19,285 bases of DNA from an uncultured Methanobrevibacter sp. (GTDB lineage Archaea > Methanobacteriota > Methanobacteria > Methanobacteriales > Methanobacteriaceae): assembly GCA_900317865.1 (NCBI GenBank), contig ONIK01000029.1, forward strand, positions 1 to 19,285. Direction: 5' to 3'. The notes under the pieces were generated by a model, which saw only the letters and a list, made by a program, of their open reading frames with translations, made no database searches and was not told the origin of the DNA. Positions 1-7,015 of this stretch are shown one piece after another. Each line of letters begins with the position of its first letter. Position 1 is the stretch's first letter. A program made the position numbers and the translations under genes.

Positions 1-407
1 ATAATCGGGCTGAGTCTTTAATTAATGTTCCTAAGGCTGCTGATTTGTCTATTAATAAGGTTGTTAATGTTTCTAATCCGAATTATGGTGATTTGGTTAA
101 GTGGACTTTGACTGTTAGGAATAATGGTCCTGATGCTGCAACTAATGTTGTTGTCACTGATGTGTTGCCTACTGGTTTGATATTTAAAAGTTCCGATGGT
201 AATTATGTTAATGGCAAGTGGTCTGTTGGTAATTTAAATGTTGGTCAATCTAGAAATTTGGAAATTATTGCTTTGGTGAATGTTACAGGGTCTATTGTAA
301 ATACTGCAACTGTTACTGGAAATGAATATGATTACAATCCAAATAATAATAAGGCATCAAAAACTATTAATGTTCCTAAGGCTGCTGATGTGGACTTTGA
401 CAGTTAG
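1..407 (+). CDS. DUF11-repeat surface (adhesin-like) protein, upstream fragment, cut by the window edge and ended by a frameshift
   Basis: The frame is already open at the left edge (codons in phase with position 3), so the true start lies outside the window. It encodes the tail of one DUF11 unit and one complete 115-residue unit with the typical landmarks: LSINKVVN, WTLTVRNNGPD, a conserved LP-GL turn and NEYDYNPNNN. After VPKAAD at 389 the reading becomes VDFDS and stops at 405-407. The expected continuation (WTLTVRNNGPDN) sits in the +1 frame from 391, so this is the front part of the gene ending at 2991, separated from it by a 56-nt deletion. DUF11 units are Ig-like beta domains found in extracellular archaeal and bacterial proteins. 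A cell-surface role is inferred from the family and from the membrane anchor on the downstream part. An upstream product lacking that anchor would probably be lost or secreted. Confidence 0.8.
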   Translation, partial: NRAESLINVPKAADLSINKVVNVSNPNYGDLVKWTLTVRNNGPDAATNVVVTDVLPTGLIFKSSDGNYVNGKWSVGNLNVGQSRNLEIIALVNVTGSIVNTATVTGNEYDYNPNNNKASKTINVPKAADVDFDS

Positions 408-2991
408 GAATAATGGTCCGGACAATGCAACCGAAGTCACTGTTGGTGATATTATTCCTCAAGGATTGGTGTTTATAAGTTCCAATGGTAATTATGTTAA
501 TGGCAAGTGGTCTGTTGGCACTTTAAATGTTGGCCAATCCAAAAGTTTGGAAATCGTTACTTTAGTGAACATTACTGGAAACATTATTAATAAGGCCAAT
601 GTTTCTGGAAAAGAATATGATCACAATCCTTCAAATAATAATGCATCTAAATCCATATATGTTCCTAAGGCTGCTGATTTATCCATTAATAAGGTTGTTA
701 ATGTAAGCAATCCTAACTATCTGGATTTGGTTAAATGGACATTAACAGTAATAAACATTGGTCCGGATAGTGCGTCTAATGTTACTGTTAGTGATATTTT
801 GCCTGCTGGCTTAATTTATCAGTCATATTCTGCTTCTGTTGGCAGTTATATTAATGGCATATGGTATATTGGTAATTTAGCTAAAGGTGATTCTGTAACT
901 TTGAATATTGTTTGTAAGGTTAATAAAACAGGTTCAATCACGAATGTTGCATCAGTTACAGCCACAGAATATGATATTAATAAAACAAATAATAATGATG
1001 ATGAATCTATTGATGTTCCTAAAGCTGCAGATTTGGAAATAAAAAAATTGGTAAATAATTCATCTCCAAATTATCATCAATATGTAAAATGGTCTATTAT
1101 TGTTAAAAACAATGGTCCTGATGATGCACATGGTGTTTTCGTTGAAGATATATTGCCTGATGGCTTGGTAGTAATGGCTGCTAATGGTGATTATGATGGT
1201 AAAAAATGGAATATCGGTACTTTAAATGCATTTTCATCAAAGACCTTGGAAATCACAACATTAGTCAATAAAACCGGTTTGTTGATTAATAATGCTAATG
1301 TTTCTGCTGATGAATATGATTATAATGCATCTAACAATAAGGATAATTCATCCATCAATGTTCCTCCTTCAAGCGATTTGGAGATTTCTAAATTGGTAAG
1401 TACTCCAACTCCATTGTACAATGAAACCATTAAATGGATTATCATTGTTAAAAATAATGGTCCGGATAAAGCCACAGACGTTAAGGTAGACGAGTTATTG
1501 CCTGATGCATTTGAACTAGTCAGATCAACTACAACTAAAGGATATTACATAAATGGAATCTGGTCTATTGGTGATTTGAATATTGGTGAAATAGTTAATT
1601 TAGAAATAATCACTAAAGTTGTTAAAACAGGCAATTTTACAAATAATGTCATTGTTACAAGCAACGAATATGATTATAATAAGTCAAATAATGAAGCTAA
1701 CAAATCAGTTAAAGTTTATCCTGCTATTGACTTAGAAATTACAAAAAAAGTGAATAATACTTCTCCAAATTACTATGATTTGGTTAAATGGTCAATCACT
1801 GTTAGAAATAATGGTCCGGATAATGCAACACAAATAGAAATTACTGATATTTTGCCTAAAGGCCTTGAACTTGTTAGTTATAATTCATCAAAAGGATTTT
1901 ACTCCGATGGATTTTGGAAATTCTGTTGTCTTAATGTAGGTGAAACTCAAAAGTTAGATATTATTACTAGAATTAAAGCTATTGGTGAAATAAAAAATGT
2001 TGTTACGGCAAATGCAAATGAATATGATTATGATCCACATAATAACAGAGATGAATTGGTAATAAATGTTGCTCCTTCATCTGATTTGGAAGTAACTAAA
2101 TATGCTAATCAAAGTGTAGTTAATTACAAGGATTTGGTAAAATGGACTTTGGTTGTTAAAAATAATGGTCCAAGCGATGCTACTCGTGTTTTTGTCTTAG
2201 ATTCATTACCTGAAGGTCTAACCTTCATTAGTGCACAAGGTGATGGCAGCTATTCTACAGTAGGAACATGGTATGTAGGAAACATTGCTTCTGGTCAAAC
2301 CCGGGAATTAACTATTGTATCTCGGGCGGATAAAACTGGCGAATTCAATAATGTTGCTGTCGTAAGAAGTGATCAGTATGATTATAATCCTTCTAATGAT
2401 AAGGCAGAAGAAACTGTTATTGTACCTCCAGCTGCTGATTTGGCTATTACAAAAACAGTTTCAAAATTACAGTATGCCGTTGGTGATTTAATTTCCTATG
2501 CAATTGAAATTACAAATAATGGTCCTGATATGGCTAAGGATATTAATGTCACTGAAATAAAAGATGATGCACTTGAGTTTAAATCAGTTTTTGCCGCCTC
2601 AGGTTTCTATGATGATGTTAATGATATGTGGCATATTGAATCATTGCCTAATGGTGAAAAAGCATCCCTGTATATTGATGCCGTTTCTACAAAAGAAGGT
2701 TTAATTAGCAACAAGGTTTCAGTTATTTCTAAAACTTTTGATTATAATATGTTAAATAATTATGCCGAATCAATTGTTGAAATCATTAAAAAAATCATCG
2801 ATCCGGATAATCCTTATAATCCTGGAACATATTCTAAAGTTCGAGCTAATGATTTTGAAATAGGTGATTTTGATAATATTGCAAAAGCCAATATTGAAAT
2901 GAGAGAAACTGGTCTTCCTGTTGGACTTTTATTTGTCATTGCTTTGATTTCCGTAGCTTTTTGTGGTTCAAATATTTCAAAGAAAAGATAA
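322..2991 (+). CDS. DUF11-repeat surface (adhesin-like) protein, downstream fragment with C-terminal membrane anchor
   Basis: The authentic sequence in this frame begins at 391 (WTLTVRNNGPDN). The ATG at 322 gives about 23 out-of-frame residues and has no good ribosome binding site, so it is a nominal start only. The frame encodes one truncated and six complete DUF11 units, whose first codons (L-x-I/V-x-K) lie at 679, 1033, 1378, 1732, 2086 and 2440. The spacing is 345 or 354 nt. After the last unit comes a DNPYNPG linker, then the segment ETGLPVGLLFVIALISVAF and the tail NISKKR: one hydrophobic helix followed by basic residues, as in methanogen adhesin-like proteins held in the membrane with repeats facing outward. 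There is no signal peptide in this frame; it would be in the lost 5' part. With the fragment 1-407 this makes a single disrupted gene, which could be a pseudogene, a phase-off allele or a site of reading-frame recoding. Confidence 0.8.
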   Translation: MNMITIQIIIRHQKLLMFLRLLMWTLTVRNNGPDNATEVTVGDIIPQGLVFISSNGNYVNGKWSVGTLNVGQSKSLEIVTLVNITGNIINKANVSGKEYDHNPSNNNASKSIYVPKAADLSINKVVNVSNPNYLDLVKWTLTVINIGPDSASNVTVSDILPAGLIYQSYSASVGSYINGIWYIGNLAKGDSVTLNIVCKVNKTGSITNVASVTATEYDINKTNNNDDESIDVPKAADLEIKKLVNNSSPNYHQYVKWSIIVKNNGPDDAHGVFVEDILPDGLVVMAANGDYDGKKWNIGTLNAFSSKTLEITTLVNKTGLLINNANVSADEYDYNASNNKDNSSINVPPSSDLEISKLVSTPTPLYNETIKWIIIVKNNGPDKATDVKVDELLPDAFELVRSTTTKGYYINGIWSIGDLNIGEIVNLEIITKVVKTGNFTNNVIVTSNEYDYNKSNNEANKSVKVYPAIDLEITKKVNNTSPNYYDLVKWSITVRNNGPDNATQIEITDILPKGLELVSYNSSKGFYSDGFWKFCCLNVGETQKLDIITRIKAIGEIKNVVTANANEYDYDPHNNRDELVINVAPSSDLEVTKYANQSVVNYKDLVKWTLVVKNNGPSDATRVFVLDSLPEGLTFISAQGDGSYSTVGTWYVGNIASGQTRELTIVSRADKTGEFNNVAVVRSDQYDYNPSNDKAEETVIVPPAADLAITKTVSKLQYAVGDLISYAIEITNNGPDMAKDINVTEIKDDALEFKSVFAASGFYDDVNDMWHIESLPNGEKASLYIDAVSTKEGLISNKVSVISKTFDYNMLNNYAESIVEIIKKIIDPDNPYNPGTYSKVRANDFEIGDFDNIAKANIEMRETGLPVGLLFVIALISVAFCGSNISKKR
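381..407 (+). other. 56-nt deletion junction causing a frameshift within the DUF11 gene
   Basis: The sequence GCTGCTGAT at 381-389 (…AAD, end of one unit) is joined directly to GTGGACTTTGAC at 390, which normally occurs about 19 codons into a unit. Compared with the intact unit starting at 45, the missing piece is 56 nt (18 codons plus 2 nt). The arithmetic agrees: the near-identical 29-nt stretches at 201 and 490 are 289 nt apart, which is 345 minus 56, and unit starts 45 and 679 are 634 nt apart, which is 690 minus 56. The result is a stop at 405-407. Confidence 0.85.
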
Positions 2992-2996
2992 TTTAA

Positions 2997-3030
2997 AGTA
3001 GCTTTTATGCTACTATTTTTTATTTTTTTT
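2997..3030 (+). terminator. Hairpin plus T-tract terminator after the DUF11 gene
   Basis: AGTAGC (2997-3002) pairs perfectly with GCTACT (3009-3014) around a 6-nt loop. It is followed by a long T-rich stretch (3016-3049). It starts 6 nt after the stop codon. Archaeal transcription often ends on T-tracts alone, so the T-run may be the more important part. Confidence 0.6.
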
Positions 3031-3147
3031 ATTCGATTTTTTCATTTTTTTCAAGTGTCAAAATTATTATTTTTTTGCTTAATTATTTTGATAGTTAATA
3101 TTATTTCTATAAAAATTATTTGTCGTATATGTAAAATAATCAATAGT

Positions 3148-3156
3148 TTTAAATAA
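3148..3156 (+). promoter_or_regulatory. Candidate TATA box for the histone-like gene
   Basis: TTTAAATAA lies 106 nt before the start codon in a noncoding region and resembles the archaeal TATA box. If used, transcription would start near 3178 and leave an 80-nt leader. Other AT-rich stretches nearby could serve instead. Confidence 0.3.
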
Positions 3157-3261
3157 GACTTTGAATAAATATTAAAATTGATATTGATGTAATAAGATGT
3201 TTTTTCTAAACTTGCTTATTTTTACACCAATATTTTTCAAAAAATAATGAAGTGATTAATT

Positions 3262-3699
3262 ATGTCAGATGAAGAAATTATAGAAACTACTGAAGAATTT
3301 GTTGATGAAGATGAAGAAAAATTACCTTTCGCTAAAGCAGAAGTTGTTCGTTTAATGAAAGAAAATCTTGATGACGACAAAATGATTAGGGAAAGAGTAA
3401 AAGTTGAAATGAATAAATTCTTAGGCGAAGTTTTAAAAAATGTATGTAAACAATTAAATGATTATCCTTACACTACAATTGAATATGAAATGCTTAAAGA
3501 ATCTACTTATCCTTACACAAACATTGAAAGGATTAATCAAGAAAAAGAAAGAATTTTATTACATTTAGAAGCTATTAAAGCAGATTGTAATGCTTTAGCA
3601 ATGGATGTTCAAAAAACATTAAAATTAAAAGATGTTGTTGAAGAAGACTCATTTGTTGATTTTTCAGTAGCTTCTGAAGAAGAAGAGGAAGAAGAATAA
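3262..3699 (+). CDS. Acidic histone-fold protein with C-terminal helical extension
   Basis: This 145-residue protein has an acidic N-terminus (1-20) and then a segment that lines up with archaeal histones. KLPFAKAEVVRLMKEN (20-35) corresponds to the ELPIAPIGRIIK start and helix 1, a long helix spans about 41-68, and YTTIEYEMLKES (70-81) corresponds to loop 2 and helix 3. A further predicted amphipathic helix (about 87-121) and an all-acidic tail (139-145) follow; ordinary archaeal histones stop after about 67 residues. The motif YPYT-IE occurs twice (68-74 and 83-89). Histone variants with extra C-terminal helices (coiled-coil histones) have been described in archaea, and this fits such a variant by eye. 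Many canonical DNA-contact basic residues are not evident, so DNA wrapping is uncertain. The ribosome binding site GTGAT (3252-3256) supports the ATG. The gene appears monocistronic and converges on the next gene. Confidence 0.65.
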   Translation: MSDEEIIETTEEFVDEDEEKLPFAKAEVVRLMKENLDDDKMIRERVKVEMNKFLGEVLKNVCKQLNDYPYTTIEYEMLKESTYPYTNIERINQEKERILLHLEAIKADCNALAMDVQKTLKLKDVVEEDSFVDFSVASEEEEEEE

Positions 3700-3726
3700 T
3701 TCTCTTCTATCACTTATTTTTTTTAA
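3682..3726 (+). terminator. T-rich termination region between convergent genes
   Basis: Just after the stop at 3699 there is an imperfect pairing of GAAGAG (within the acidic tail codons) with CTCTTC near 3702-3707, then a run of eight T near 3717-3724. The following gene on the opposite strand ends at 3727, so the gap is only 27 nt. Confidence 0.35.
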
Positions 3727-4317
3727 TTATTTGTCTTCAATATGTGAAAAACCTGTTTTTAAATGTTGTAATTCCTCTTCAGGAATTTCAGATATTTCCA
3801 CATCATCACTAACGATATTACTTTGACCAAAAGGATCATCAATTATTAATGTTGCGGTTCCATTACCCTTAATCAATTCTTGAATTGCTGCTAAGGTATT
3901 TTTAGCATTATTTTGTGATTCTTCATCTCCAAATAATTGCATTGCTTTTTTCACGGCGCTTTCAAATCTTGTAAGTATGCCTTCAACATTTGTCACATAT
4001 CCTTCTGACTTTGGTCCAGGTTCTACTTTAACTCCAATTTCTGGAATGGTGACTGTTGCGGATTGTGAACGTACGACTCTAACTGATAAAGTTTCTTTAG
4101 ATATTTTTAAAGTGTATTTTGCAGGGTCGTTATGTTCAAGTGCTATAACATCGCTATGTTTAAAACCACATTTGGGACAGTGGATTGTTGTTTCAAGAAC
4201 GTTTCCAAAGTGGGGAATTTCAATTTCTTTCATTACTGATGTAGCAACGCCTTCAACACCACATACTGGACACTTTATAATCATTTCATTAATTTCTGTT
4301 GTTTCTTCTTCACCCAT
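3727..4317 (-). CDS. ZPR1-type zinc finger protein
   Basis: From the ATG at 4317 this is a 196-residue protein beginning MGEEETTEINEMIIKCPVCG. It contains CPVC and CPKC separated by 27 residues, then the beta-rich ZPR1 region with ETTIHCPKCGFKHSDV, LSVRVVRSQSATVTIPEIGV and EPGPKSEGYVTNVEGILTRF. These motifs identify the archaeal single-module ZPR1 family. In eukaryotes the two-module ZPR1 binds translation elongation factor 1A and was recently described as its folding chaperone; a similar role for archaeal EF-1A is an inference. A longer frame from 4383 is possible but would overlap the upstream gene by 74 nt. The 4317 start has GGAT about 10 nt ahead and overlaps the upstream stop by only 8 nt, so translational coupling with the 2-phosphoglycerate kinase gene is likely. 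Confidence 0.85.
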   Translation of the reverse strand: MGEEETTEINEMIIKCPVCGVEGVATSVMKEIEIPHFGNVLETTIHCPKCGFKHSDVIALEHNDPAKYTLKISKETLSVRVVRSQSATVTIPEIGVKVEPGPKSEGYVTNVEGILTRFESAVKKAMQLFGDEESQNNAKNTLAAIQELIKGNGTATLIIDDPFGQSNIVSDDVEISEIPEEELQHLKTGFSHIEDK

Positions 4318-5254
4318 TGTAAACATATCCTTTATCTGATAATTCTTTTTCAATTTTTTCAATTGTTGCACTGTTAGCTGCACAGATTGTTAATTCTCTG
4401 TATTTTGAAAGTTTATATAAATTATCCAAATCTTTCTTAACCTCAAGATTTTTTTCTATACTTTCTATAAATCTTTTTGCAGAATCATAATTTGAAACTT
4501 TAACATCTCTAACAAGAGGGTCTTTAAATCCTTTTAAGCTATAGATTATTTTTTCAATACTTCCATTATTCTGATTTATAATAATGTCAACAACATCCTC
4601 TAGTTCCTCAACACTGTTTGTTAATTTAATATTAGTGCATGATCTGTTGATGATTGTCAATATCTGTTCCATTGTTTTATCGATGCTTTCGGTTTTAATT
4701 ATTGAAACATTATGCTTTTTTGCCTGATGCAGTAAATGATTATGGATAATTCTATTTTCTGTAAAGAAATCCAGTTGTTTTCCACCTCTGTGGATTTGTA
4801 TTGCGCGTTTAACAAAACGTTCTTTGTGTGATTCCTCATCTGAACTTAAAACAAAAAAGTAAATTTCAGCATAATCTCTGAATTGTTCGATATCAATCAA
4901 ACCGGGAACTAAATGAACTCCTTCAATGATTATATCATCATAATCTGTTATTGCTCTTTGAATTATTTTTTCAAGGCCTGGAATAACATAGGAAGCATGT
5001 TCATCAAAACCTGCAGAAACCAAATCTTCATAGCTTTGGTAATTGGCTTTATTCCTTAAATTTTTATAAGCATCATATGATGAACTATGTAATGCAGGGG
5101 CATATTCTTTTCCAATAATTCCCCTAACTACTGCTCTAATAAAATCACTTTCTATTAAATGTTTGATATTTAACTGTTTTGCCAGTTGTGAAGCGATTGT
5201 TGATTTTCCAATCCCAGATGCACTTCCAATTAATATAACATAAGGTTTTCTCAT
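4310..5254 (-). CDS. pgk2: 2-phosphoglycerate kinase
   Basis: This 314-residue protein has an N-terminal P-loop kinase fold. Walker A is GSASGIGKST (10-19), the ESDFIRAVVRG segment follows, and the Walker B-like strand IIIEGVHLVPG is near residue 110. The HxGGKQLDFFTENRIIH region belongs to the family. The enzyme phosphorylates 2-phosphoglycerate to 2,3-bisphosphoglycerate, the first step to cyclic 2,3-diphosphoglycerate, an intracellular solute of Methanobacteriales; the length matches the characterised Methanothermus fervidus enzyme (about 304 residues). The last 100 residues form a helical extension also found in methanogen members. ATG at 5252-5254 is preceded by GGAGT (5263-5267 on this strand). 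The ZPR1-like gene overlaps its end, forming a two-gene unit. No cyclase gene for the second step is in the window. Confidence 0.85.
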   Translation of the reverse strand: MRKPYVILIGSASGIGKSTIASQLAKQLNIKHLIESDFIRAVVRGIIGKEYAPALHSSSYDAYKNLRNKANYQSYEDLVSAGFDEHASYVIPGLEKIIQRAITDYDDIIIEGVHLVPGLIDIEQFRDYAEIYFFVLSSDEESHKERFVKRAIQIHRGGKQLDFFTENRIIHNHLLHQAKKHNVSIIKTESIDKTMEQILTIINRSCTNIKLTNSVEELEDVVDIIINQNNGSIEKIIYSLKGFKDPLVRDVKVSNYDSAKRFIESIEKNLEVKKDLDNLYKLSKYRELTICAANSATIEKIEKELSDKGYVYNG

Positions 5255-5296
5255 GTTTTAGTACTCCATGTTGTCTTTTTTAATAAGTATATTTAT

Positions 5297-5305
5297 TATA
5301 TTAAA
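5297..5305 (-). promoter_or_regulatory. Candidate TATA box for 2-phosphoglycerate kinase
   Basis: On the - strand this reads TTTAATATA, 43 nt before the start codon. It would give a short leader of about 20 nt containing the GGAGT ribosome binding site. Confidence 0.3.
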
Positions 5306-5347
5306 AAGATTTTTCTATAATTCATAACATTATATTTTAATATTAGA

Positions 5348-5374
5348 AACTATAATAGTTATATATAATATATA
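5348..5374 (+). promoter_or_regulatory. Palindrome and overlapping TATA-like box before the DUF1611-sepF unit
   Basis: AACTAT-A-ATAGTT (5348-5360) is a perfect short palindrome that abuts the alternating AT stretch ATATATAATATATA (5361-5374), the best TATA candidate for the + strand gene at 5430. A protein bound to the palindrome would cover the TFB-recognition region. The background is very AT-rich, so chance palindromes are common. Confidence 0.3.
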
Positions 5375-5415
5375 ATTTTAATATTATTTTTATTATTATG
5401 AGATAATTATAAGTT

Positions 5416-5423
5416 AAGGAGAG
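5416..5423 (+). promoter_or_regulatory. Ribosome binding site deciding a TTG start
   Basis: AAGGAGAG ends 6 nt before the TTG at 5430. There is no ATG or GTG near it in this frame, so this strong site fixes TTG as the initiation codon. Confidence 0.6.
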
Positions 5424-5429
5424 ATAGTT

Positions 5430-6479
5430 TTGTATTCAGTAAATTCAGTTAAAGAAATTCAAGATTTAAATCCTTTCATAGTTGTTGGTTGTGGGGGTGG
5501 AGGAGAAAAATTCTCTAATCTTGAAGGCATTGAAGCAGTTGGATTCATAGATGATGATGAACGTAAACAAGGTAAACAGTATTGTGGACATATTGTTTCA
5601 GAAAGTTTGGAAAAATGTCTGATGGAAAACGATGCTAAGTCCATTGTTATAATGTTGCCTATTGGTGCTGAAGGTACTGCTCTCAAATATGCTGTTCAAG
5701 CTATTGATGCTGGATTAAATGTTATTACTTCATTCAGATCATTATCTGTTGAAGATAATCCTGCGTTAATCAAATTTGCTGAAGCAAAAAATGTTGTAAT
5801 TAAAGAAATTAGTCCAAGATTAGATGTTGTTGAGAAATTTGCTGGTATCGCACCTGAAAAATCTTGTGAAGTTTTACCAAAAATTTCATACACTCCTAAA
5901 GCTCCGGTTATTTTTGTTGGAGGAACTTCTCAAGAGTGTGGTAAAAGAACAACTACTAAAAATTTAGGTATTGCAGCTATGGAACGTGGTTTAACTCCAG
6001 CTATTATATCTACTGATGAAATGGGACTTGAAGAACCAACAGATTTTAATTTTAGAGCCGGTAGTTTATCCGCAATGGATGTTCCTGCAGCTATTTTGGC
6101 TGCTATTAAATATGTTGAAGAGGAAAAAAATCCAGATATTATTTTTATTGAAGGTCAATCTAGCTTAACTGAAAAAGGAAATCCTCATCCAAGAGGTTTG
6201 TCTGCAGCTATTTTAATTGGCGCTGCTCCTGATGCAGTAATTGTTGGACATAGACCAAATCATCCATATAGGGAACCTAGAGGAATTGAAGAAGAAATTA
6301 AAGCAATTGAATCTCTTGAACCAACTAAAGTTGTTGGTTTATCTATTAACTTAAAAAATGCTGCATTAGATATGGATATTGACTTTTTCGAATCTCAATT
6401 TGATTTACCTGTTGAGGATGTTTATAATAACGGTGCTTCAAAACTATTGGATGCTATTTTTGATTATTTAGAGGAGTAA
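5430..6479 (+). CDS. DUF1611 family P-loop protein (COG3367)
   Basis: This is a 349-residue protein with two parts. The N-terminal half (about 12-140) is Rossmann-like, with the glycine cluster GCGGGGEKF (20-28) and ExSPRLDVVEKFAGI. The C-terminal half is a P-loop domain with GGTSQECGKRTTTK (164-177) as Walker A, STDEMG and FIEGQSSL (239-246), and HPRGLSAAILIGAAPDAVIVGHRP. This arrangement identifies the DUF1611 family, often annotated loosely as NAD-dependent epimerase/dehydratase. A bacterial member (DgcN) has been reported as a D-glutamate N-acetyltransferase, but the archaeal substrate is unknown. The TTG start is backed by a strong ribosome binding site. Only 5 nt separate it from sepF, whose own binding site lies in the last codons of this gene, so the two are cotranscribed. 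Confidence 0.8.
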   Translation: MYSVNSVKEIQDLNPFIVVGCGGGGEKFSNLEGIEAVGFIDDDERKQGKQYCGHIVSESLEKCLMENDAKSIVIMLPIGAEGTALKYAVQAIDAGLNVITSFRSLSVEDNPALIKFAEAKNVVIKEISPRLDVVEKFAGIAPEKSCEVLPKISYTPKAPVIFVGGTSQECGKRTTTKNLGIAAMERGLTPAIISTDEMGLEEPTDFNFRAGSLSAMDVPAAILAAIKYVEEEKNPDIIFIEGQSSLTEKGNPHPRGLSAAILIGAAPDAVIVGHRPNHPYREPRGIEEEIKAIESLEPTKVVGLSINLKNAALDMDIDFFESQFDLPVEDVYNNGASKLLDAIFDYLEE

Positions 6480-6484
6480 TTTAT

Positions 6485-6943
6485 ATGAATTATATTGATA
6501 TTGTTAAAAAAAGTTTAGGCTTTGAAGTAGATGAAGATTCCAGACATCAAAAAAGGAATGTAAGTCCAAATCGTAGTTACTCTAGTCGTCCGAGTCCAAG
6601 GCAAAATCCTAATTATGGTGCTAGTCAACCATCTATGCAGGATTTTGATGATATAGAACCCATTATTCCAGAATCATCTTTTTATGAAATTGTTTTAATT
6701 AGGCCAAAGACTATTGATGATATAAATTATGTTGTTGATCAGATTCTTGAAGAGAAAAATCCTGTTATTTTAGATTTATCTTTCCTTGAAAGTGAAAGTC
6801 CTGCTAATTTTAAATTGGCTGGAGATAAAATTAAACAAATGAGATCTCGTTATGGTGCTCAAGCTTTATTGCTTTCACGCAACAGCGAAAAAAATTTAAT
6901 TATTCTTTCTCCTAAGAAAGTTAAATTAGTTAAAAAAAGTTAA
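6485..6943 (+). CDS. sepF: Archaeal cell division protein SepF
   Basis: The 152-residue protein has the SepF layout. A short N-terminal amphipathic helix MNYIDIVKKSLGF suits membrane binding, and a flexible Pro/Ser/Arg/Asn-rich linker spans about 18-55. The SepF core (about 65-150) contains the segments FYEIVLIRPKTIDDINYVVD, NPVILDLSFLE and YGAQALLLSRNSEKNLIILSP. SepF anchors FtsZ filaments at the division site; archaeal SepF was shown to be the FtsZ anchor, including work in Methanobrevibacter smithii, which has pseudomurein but no FtsA. ATG at 6485 follows GAGGAG (6471-6476). It is the second gene of a unit with the DUF1611 protein and is followed by a hairpin. Identification rests on the conserved core and the helix-linker-core order. 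Confidence 0.9.
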   Translation: MNYIDIVKKSLGFEVDEDSRHQKRNVSPNRSYSSRPSPRQNPNYGASQPSMQDFDDIEPIIPESSFYEIVLIRPKTIDDINYVVDQILEEKNPVILDLSFLESESPANFKLAGDKIKQMRSRYGAQALLLSRNSEKNLIILSPKKVKLVKKS

Positions 6944-6945
6944 TC

Positions 6946-6985
6946 GGATAATGCATGTGCATTATTCTTAATCTTATTTTCATAA
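6946..6985 (+). terminator. Hairpin after sepF
   Basis: GGATAATGCA (6946-6955) pairs with TGCATTATTC (6958-6967), with one G-T pair, around a tiny central loop. Downstream bases are T-rich (6968-6990). It starts 3 nt after the sepF stop. Confidence 0.5.
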
Positions 6986-6986
6986 G

Positions 6987-7004
6987 TTTTAGGCACACCT
7001 AAAA
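6987..7004. promoter_or_regulatory. Palindromic operator-like site 1, TTTTAGG-N4-CCTAAAA
   Basis: TTTTAGGCACACCTAAAA is a perfect 7-bp inverted repeat with a 4-nt spacer. It lies 12 nt upstream of a TTTAAATA box (7016-7023), next to where TFB would bind. The TTAGG half-site resembles those bound by DtxR-family metal regulators; that assignment is inference. Confidence 0.55.
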
Positions 7005-7015
7005 AAATAGAAACA

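Larger units (their letters stand above)
1..2790 (+). repeat. Tandem DUF11 coding repeats, period 345/354 nt
   Basis: Seven complete units plus parts of two others are recognisable. Unit starts (codon of the first Leu) are 45, a deleted one, 679, 1033, 1378, 1732, 2086 and 2440. Intervals after 679 are 354, 345, 354, 354 and 354 nt, i.e. 118 or 115 codons. The 5' units are almost identical as DNA: a 29-nt stretch at 201-229 recurs at 490-518. The 3' units match mainly at the protein level. This gradient suggests recent duplication or gene conversion at the 5' side. Confidence 0.85.

Noticed and set aside
322..390. ATG at 322 as the real start of the downstream DUF11 protein, with a hydrophobic N-terminus acting as signal peptide
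   Set aside because: These 23 codons are the preceding DUF11 unit read in the wrong frame. The hydrophobic look is accidental and no good ribosome binding site precedes it.
3977..4339. A 120-codon frame on the + strand opposite the ZPR1-type gene
   Set aside because: It is the complement of a clearly conserved protein and has no start signal or family features.
4318..4383. Start at 4383 for the ZPR1-type protein
   Set aside because: It would add 22 lysine-rich residues read from the end of the 2-phosphoglycerate kinase gene. A start at 4317 has a binding site and a short overlap.
5281..5400. Alternating AT tracts as a replication origin or attachment site
   Set aside because: There is no repeated origin box, no adjacent cdc6/orc1 gene and no flanking duplication. 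Promoter DNA in this AT-rich genome explains it.
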